A DNA stretch of 64,000 bases from Gammaproteobacteria bacterium (GTDB lineage: Bacteria > Pseudomonadota > Gammaproteobacteria > JAADGQ01): NCBI GenBank assembly GCA_021648145.1, contig JAKITI010000006.1:1-64000 (forward strand), read 5' to 3'. The translations under genes and the position numbers were made by a program. The notes beneath the pieces were generated by a model. That model made no database searches. It was given only the letters and a program-made list of their open reading frames with translations, and was not told where the DNA came from. Positions 59,570-64,000 of the stretch are shown here, piece after piece (the first letter of the stretch is position 1; the number at the start of each line of letters is the position of its first letter).

Positions 59570-60574
59570 GTGCTTGAACACGGTGGAAAGTTACGCCACG
59601 CAGCTCGCCAATACAATATTCCGCTAGAAAACTGGCTCGACCTTTCAACAGGAATCAATCCCGATGGATGGCTCGTACCGATGATTCCAGCCGAAGCGTG
59701 GAGGCGACTCCCCGAAGATGAAGATGAGCTGATACAAGCTGCAAAAAGCTATTATGGTGTATCAAATATTCTACCGGTTGCAGGCTCGCAAGCTGCGATT
59801 CAAACCCTGCCGTTATTACGAAAAAAAAGCCAGGTCGCTATATTATCTCCTGCGTACGCTGAACACGCTCACGCTTGGGAAAATGCACAACATGAGCTGG
59901 TTCCATTGGCATTTGAAGATGTTGAAACTGCCATGAATACAAATGATTTTGATGTACTGTTGCTTGTAAACCCCAACAACCCCACCGGTCAACGATTCAG
60001 CCCTGAAACATTGCTGAATTTCCACAAAAAGCTATCCGCTCGTGGTGGCTGGCTGATTATTGACGAAGCCTTTATTGATAGCACGCCAGAGCTCAGCCTT
60101 GCACCACTCGCCCATCAAAAAGGAGTTGTCATATTACGCTCACTGGGCAAGTTTTTTGGGTTGGCAGGTGCACGGGTAGGGTTTGTTCTCGCGCAGCACA
60201 AATTACTCGAAGCCCTCAAAAACAGACTCGGCCCCTGGACGATTTCCGGCCCCGCACGCTTTATTGCATCGCAAGCCCTTCAAGATCAAACATGGCAAAA
60301 AATGATGCGCCTGCATTTAATTCAAAATGGTCAGCGTCTGCAAAAACTATTATCCAGACATGGTTTAACCCCCACAGGAGGCACAACACTTTTTCAGTGG
60401 CGGCGCAGCATTCATGCATCAATGATTCATGAGCGCTTGGCTCAGCAAGCTATTTTAACTCGTCTGTTCAACGACCCCCACAGCATTCGCTTCGGATTAC
60501 CACGTGATGAGCACAGCTGGCAGCGCCTTGATATCGCCTTATCTCAGATAGTCCCTGAGCTCCCATCATCATGA
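59570..60574 (+). CDS. cobD: L-threonine-O-3-phosphate decarboxylase (CobD/CobC type)
   Basis: 334 residues. A PLP enzyme of the class II aminotransferase fold that decarboxylates threonine phosphate to aminopropanol phosphate, the linker of the B12 nucleotide loop. Marks: [13 protein letters not shown] near residue 3, LDLSTGINP near 23, [10 protein letters not shown] near 130, [10 protein letters not shown] near 165 and the PLP lysine in [16 protein letters not shown] near 195-210. GTG start at 59570 with GGAG 8 bases upstream. ATGA overlap with cobQ. The name cobC is used in alphaproteobacteria. Confidence 0.92.
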   Translation: MLEHGGKLRHAARQYNIPLENWLDLSTGINPDGWLVPMIPAEAWRRLPEDEDELIQAAKSYYGVSNILPVAGSQAAIQTLPLLRKKSQVAILSPAYAEHAHAWENAQHELVPLAFEDVETAMNTNDFDVLLLVNPNNPTGQRFSPETLLNFHKKLSARGGWLIIDEAFIDSTPELSLAPLAHQKGVVILRSLGKFFGLAGARVGFVLAQHKLLEALKNRLGPWTISGPARFIASQALQDQTWQKMMRLHLIQNGQRLQKLLSRHGLTPTGGTTLFQWRRSIHASMIHERLAQQAILTRLFNDPHSIRFGLPRDEHSWQRLDIALSQIVPELPSS

Positions 60575-62037
60575 CTGCTCACACCCTAATGATTCAAGGC
60601 ACGACTTCAGATGCAGGAAAAAGTGCATTCGTGACGGGTCTTTGCCGCCTGCTGAAACGGCGTGGTATTCGGGTCACTCCATTTAAACCACAAAACATGG
60701 CGCTAAATAGTGCAGTTACAATTGATGGTGGTGAAATTGGTCGCGCCCAAGCCGTGCAAGCACAAGCTGCGGGCATTGAACCTCACACTGACATGAACCC
60801 CGTCTTGCTCAAGCCCAATACCGACAACGGCGCACAAGTCATCATTCACGGTAAAGCCATCGGTACGATGAATGCCCGCAGCTATCATGAATATAAAAGC
60901 ACAGCTAAAAAAGCAGTATTAGAATCACATGCCCGATTGGCAGAAAACTATGATTTTATCATTGTAGAAGGTGCGGGCAGCCCTGCTGAAATTAATCTGC
61001 GTGAAAATGATATTGCCAATATGGGGTTTGCAGAAGCTGCCGATTGCCCTGTAATTATTATTGCAGATATTGACCGAGGCGGTGTATTTTCTCACATCGT
61101 TGGAACACTGGAGCTGTTAAGCAAAAGTGAACAAAATCGAGTGATTGGTTTTATAATCAACCGTTTTCGAGGGGATATTTCATTATTACAACCCGGGCTG
61201 GATTGGCTGACAAAAAAAATAGAGAAGCCCATTCTCGGTGTCTTACCTTATCTTCATGACCTTCATCTGGAGGCTGAGGACAGCCTGGGACGAAACAATA
61301 CAACGACCAATAAAAAAACCCCGTTCAAAATTATTATTCCTGCCCTGCCACGATTAAGCAACCATACTGATTTTGACCCCTTGAAATTACACCCACAAAT
61401 CGAGCTGCGATACATCAAATCCTATGAGACCATTCCCGATGCTGACCTGATTATTTTGCCAGGTTCAAAATCAGTTCGCTCCGACCTGGATTGGTTGCGA
61501 AAACATCACTGGGATCAGACCATTCTCAAGCACTTGCGTTACGGTGGAAGGGTCATCGGAATTTGTGGCGGTTTTCAGATGCTGGGCCAAGAGATCCATG
61601 ACCCTTTGGGGCTGGAAGGTGATGCTGGTTCTTCCACGGGATTAGGCTTGTTAAACATCAGCACAACGTTAGATAAAGAGAAACAGCTACGCAATATCAG
61701 TGGCACATTAAATATAAATCAAACACCCGTTATAGGTTATGAAATTCATACAGGAATCACAACAGGTTCCGCACTGAACACCCCCGCCATTCATCTTACC
61801 TCACGTAATAATAAAACCATCCATGAGGGTGCCATTTCAAATGACCAACAAATTCTGGGTACTTATCTGCATGGACTATTTGAGTCCACCAAAGCGTGTC
61901 ACGCACTTTTACAATGGGCAGGGCTGACCCAACCTGAATTTTTTGATTACCATCAGCGGCGTGATCAGGATATCGACCGTATCGCTGATGAAATAGAAAA
62001 GCAGGTCGATTTAAAAGCGATGGGGATTCAACCATGA
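60571..62037 (+). CDS. cobQ: Cobyric acid synthase
   Basis: 488 residues. CobQ/CbiP amidates four side chains of adenosylcobyrinic acid a,c-diamide with glutamine and ATP. The N-terminal dethiobiotin-synthetase-like domain has [18 protein letters not shown] near residues 9-26 and [11 protein letters not shown] near 37; the C-terminal class I amidotransferase domain has [10 protein letters not shown] near 332 (catalytic Cys) and [10 protein letters not shown] near 430 (His). ATGA overlaps on both sides. Confidence 0.95.
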   Translation: MTAHTLMIQGTTSDAGKSAFVTGLCRLLKRRGIRVTPFKPQNMALNSAVTIDGGEIGRAQAVQAQAAGIEPHTDMNPVLLKPNTDNGAQVIIHGKAIGTMNARSYHEYKSTAKKAVLESHARLAENYDFIIVEGAGSPAEINLRENDIANMGFAEAADCPVIIIADIDRGGVFSHIVGTLELLSKSEQNRVIGFIINRFRGDISLLQPGLDWLTKKIEKPILGVLPYLHDLHLEAEDSLGRNNTTTNKKTPFKIIIPALPRLSNHTDFDPLKLHPQIELRYIKSYETIPDADLIILPGSKSVRSDLDWLRKHHWDQTILKHLRYGGRVIGICGGFQMLGQEIHDPLGLEGDAGSSTGLGLLNISTTLDKEKQLRNISGTLNINQTPVIGYEIHTGITTGSALNTPAIHLTSRNNKTIHEGAISNDQQILGTYLHGLFESTKACHALLQWAGLTQPEFFDYHQRRDQDIDRIADEIEKQVDLKAMGIQP

Positions 62038-62555
62038 AAGAGCTGATTTTAGGAGGCGTTCGTTCAGGTAAAAGCCGTCTCGCAGAGCAAGCCGCTATTG
62101 ATTCGGGGTTAGCCGTGACCTACATTGCGACGGCGACCTTACATGGCAGTGATGACCGTGAGATGAGTCACCGTATCACACAGCACAAAAACTGCAGACC
62201 CACTTCATGGGCATTGGTTGAAGAGCCGTATGCCTTAGCAAAAACAGTTGAACAGCATGCATCAGCCACCTCTTGTTTATTAGTCGACTGCCTCACCTTA
62301 TGGCTGACAAATTTACTGATTTCAGAAGATCTGCACCAATTCAAAAAAGAGCGTGATGCCTTCATTGAAATATTCCCAAAACTTCCCGGCCATATTATTC
62401 TAGTCAGCAACGAAACGAATATGGGCATTATTCCTATGGATAAGCTCAGCCGGAAATTCTGCGATGAAGCGGGACGGCTGCATCAAATGCTCGCCCAGCA
62501 ATGTGATCGTGTTGTATTGGCCGTTGCAGGGCTGCCTCACATGATTAAAAACTAA
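62034..62555 (+). CDS. cobU: Adenosylcobinamide kinase / guanylyltransferase
   Basis: 173 residues. CobU/CobP phosphorylates adenosylcobinamide and attaches GMP. P-loop [14 protein letters not shown] near residues 5-18, guanylylated His region [11 protein letters not shown] near 42-52, DCLTLWLTN near 84, and VSNETNMGI near 123. It ends the operon. cobS, cobT and cobC needed to finish B12 are not in the window. Confidence 0.94.
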   Translation: MKELILGGVRSGKSRLAEQAAIDSGLAVTYIATATLHGSDDREMSHRITQHKNCRPTSWALVEEPYALAKTVEQHASATSCLLVDCLTLWLTNLLISEDLHQFKKERDAFIEIFPKLPGHIILVSNETNMGIIPMDKLSRKFCDEAGRLHQMLAQQCDRVVLAVAGLPHMIKN

Positions 62556-62596
62556 AAAAAAGCAAAAAAATACCCGTGTCATCTACATGACACGGG
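62556..62596 (-). terminator. Rho-independent terminator of the OmpA-family gene
   Basis: CCCGTGTCAT (62573-62582) and ATGACACGGG (62587-62596) form a perfect 10-bp stem with a CTAC loop. Read on the minus strand, the stem is followed by TATTTTTTTGCTTTTTTT, so it ends leftward transcription from the gene at 62639-64000. It lacks a T-run on the plus strand, yet might also help stop cobU transcripts. A second weaker dyad (62602-62608 with 62623-62629) lies closer to the gene. Confidence 0.85.
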
Positions 62597-62638
62597 CATC
62601 CACTACACAGATGTAACTTTTAGTGTAGTTTCAAGTTG

Positions 62639-64000
62639 CTACTTAATAACATGCATCTCAACACGGCGATTTTCAGCACGTCCTGATTTTGTATTATTAT
62701 CCGCAACAGGGTTTGCAGGGCCGTAACCTTTAGCAGTCATATGACTCTTTGGAATCCCTTGCTTAACCAAATAATCACGAACAGCCTCTGCACGACGTTG
62801 TGAAAGACGTACATTGAAGCCAATTGCACCACGATTATCGGTGTAACCCGCAAGCTCGATATGTAACTCAGGGTGACGTAATAATGTGCTGGAAACATCA
62901 TTCAGAACACGTTCTGAATCACCAACTAGATCAGCAGACCCATTCGCAAATGTAACGCCTTTAAGTACAATTTTCTCTTCCAGCTTACAGCCTTTAGAGT
63001 CAACCTTCTCACCGGCAGCACTATCAGGACATTGATCCAGACGATTCACAATACCATCGGCATCGGTATCAGGCTCACAACCTGTCGCATTAACGCTTAC
63101 ACCTGCCAATGTTCCTTCACAGCGATCCTGACTATCAGCCACACCATCACCATCGGCATCACTTTCACAGCCTACGTTATCAACCTTCACACCGTTTGGA
63201 GTCATAGGGCACTGGTCTTTAGCATCATCGACACCATCACCATCCGAATCATTGGAAGCAGCACATCCCATTGCATCAATGGCAACACCTGCTGGCGTAT
63301 TCGGGCAATGATCCGAACTATCGGGAACACCGTCATTGTCACTGTCTGCTGCAGCTTCAGGTTTCACTTCACAGCCATTCGTATCAACCTGTACACCTGA
63401 GGAGGTTCCTGGACATTGATCCATTGCATTACCAATACCATCGCCATCATCATCCATTGATGCAGTCGAAGCGCTGCCAACAGGCACCACCAGACCCAGA
63501 CTGACAATCGTATCCCCATAACGTTTTTCAATATTATTCACTGGATCACGGTTATCTTCATCATGACGGTAACGTGCTTCAAAGCGTAACGCTGTGCCCG
63601 CTTTGGTTATTTGCCCCATCACCCCAGCGCCCACACTTCCCATCGGGCTGGTTTCACGATTATCGTCCAGACCACTGCGTAACATCCCTGCGCCGATCAA
63701 AGCATAAGGTGCAACAGTCCAGTCGCGATTAAAAAAGTAAAGTGCGTCAAGGCTTGCACCATACTGTCCATGATCACCAGAACCATCTTCACGACTGAGC
63801 TTATCACCCTCAACAACAAGCTCAATGTTAAATGATTTGCTCACTTCTTGACCAATACCGAGCTGAACACCCGCACCATCGTCTGTTTCACGCGCACTAT
63901 CCGCAATCACATAATTCATAGCCGGACTCAAATACCATTGCCCTGGCTCAGCGTAAGCCATAGAACTTGCAGCCATAAACCCCAAAGCTGCAACTGTAAT
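62639..64000 (-). CDS. OmpA-family outer-membrane protein with five thrombospondin type 3-like repeats (N-terminus outside window)
   Basis: At least 453 residues; the frame stays open to the window edge and the true start lies beyond, since the visible part (ITVAALGFMAASSMAYA) is already the end of a signal peptide. An OmpA-like barrel (about 150 residues) is followed by five repeats of the form DxDxDGxxDxxDxCPxT...VxxxGC, probable calcium-binding sites with one disulfide each, then an OmpA C-terminal domain with IELAGYTDNRGAIGFN and LSQRRAEAVRDYL, which binds peptidoglycan. It likely tethers outer membrane to cell wall. Ends at a strong terminator. Confidence 0.92.
   Translation of the reverse strand: MTVAALGFMAASSMAYAEPGQWYLSPAMNYVIADSARETDDGAGVQLGIGQEVSKSFNIELVVEGDKLSREDGSGDHGQYGASLDALYFFNRDWTVAPYALIGAGMLRSGLDDNRETSPMGSVGAGVMGQITKAGTALRFEARYRHDEDNRDPVNNIEKRYGDTIVSLGLVVPVGSASTASMDDDGDGIGNAMDQCPGTSSGVQVDTNGCEVKPEAAADSDNDGVPDSSDHCPNTPAGVAIDAMGCAASNDSDGDGVDDAKDQCPMTPNGVKVDNVGCESDADGDGVADSQDRCEGTLAGVSVNATGCEPDTDADGIVNRLDQCPDSAAGEKVDSKGCKLEEKIVLKGVTFANGSADLVGDSERVLNDVSSTLLRHPELHIELAGYTDNRGAIGFNVRLSQRRAEAVRDYLVKQGIPKSHMTAKGYGPANPVADNNTKSGRAENRRVEMHVIK

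Overview
The window looks like the chromosome of a moderately AT-rich gammaproteobacterium. It carries Kdo transferase and a Kdo kinase, the ribF-ileS-lspA-ispH block, lptE next to leuS, rng-yhdP-nit, periplasmic multihaem-type cytochromes and B12-dependent methionine synthase. I could not fix the genus. The window is gene-dense, mostly in short overlapping operons, with several scars of insertion, deletion and rearrangement.

Layout. 1-130: the end of an IS3-family element that cuts off a Fic gene. 125-6951: lipopolysaccharide genes: Kdo transferase (waaA, +), then on the minus strand Kdo kinase, an O-antigen-ligase-type membrane protein, two glycosyltransferases (one a GT-A/GT-D fusion), and the wreck of a wecB gene. 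7113-12391: ribF-ileS-lspA-ispH operon. 12573-14765: a membrane GGDEF-EAL protein whose EAL half looks damaged. 14760-19976: uvrD, lptE, leuS (-). 20226-22740: an orphan formyltransferase and a secreted Sel1-repeat/serine-protease fusion. 23023-25162: an SHP / dihaem cytochrome / cytochrome b561 electron-transfer operon with an extra four-helix membrane gene. 25263-32585: a pilX stub, then rsfS-rlmH-rng-yhdP-nit.

32535-56474: a 23.8-kb block bounded by two direct copies of the nit-recQ junction (about 88% identical over 76 bp). This suggests that recQ once followed nit directly and that the material between was inserted or translocated. Inside it are vapBC, a toxin remnant, a DUF2927 lipoprotein, metH, a membrane-anchored glutaredoxin, purB, a 12-kb exopolysaccharide-type cluster, ung, DUF445 and the three-gene AmmeMemoRadiSam system.

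The most interesting region is 40270-52169. Seven tightly coupled plus-strand genes encode a BcsB-like subunit, a processive glycosyltransferase with a perfectly spaced N-terminal MshEN (c-di-GMP-binding) motif pair, a polytopic GT-C-like membrane protein, a GH113-like glycosidase, an outer-membrane barrel, a secreted CotH-type kinase and an NTT-type nucleotide exchanger. A divergent gene encodes a second secreted GH113-like enzyme. The simplest reading is a c-di-GMP-gated synthase for an unknown exopolysaccharide or surface glycan that may be phosphorylated outside the cytoplasm, with the nucleotide exchanger supplying ATP.

56432-62555: recQ followed by a late cobalamin pathway operon (ferredoxin-cbiB-cobD-cobQ-cobU), which fits with metH in the same window. 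The window ends inside an OmpA-family protein with five calcium-binding-type repeats and a strong terminator.
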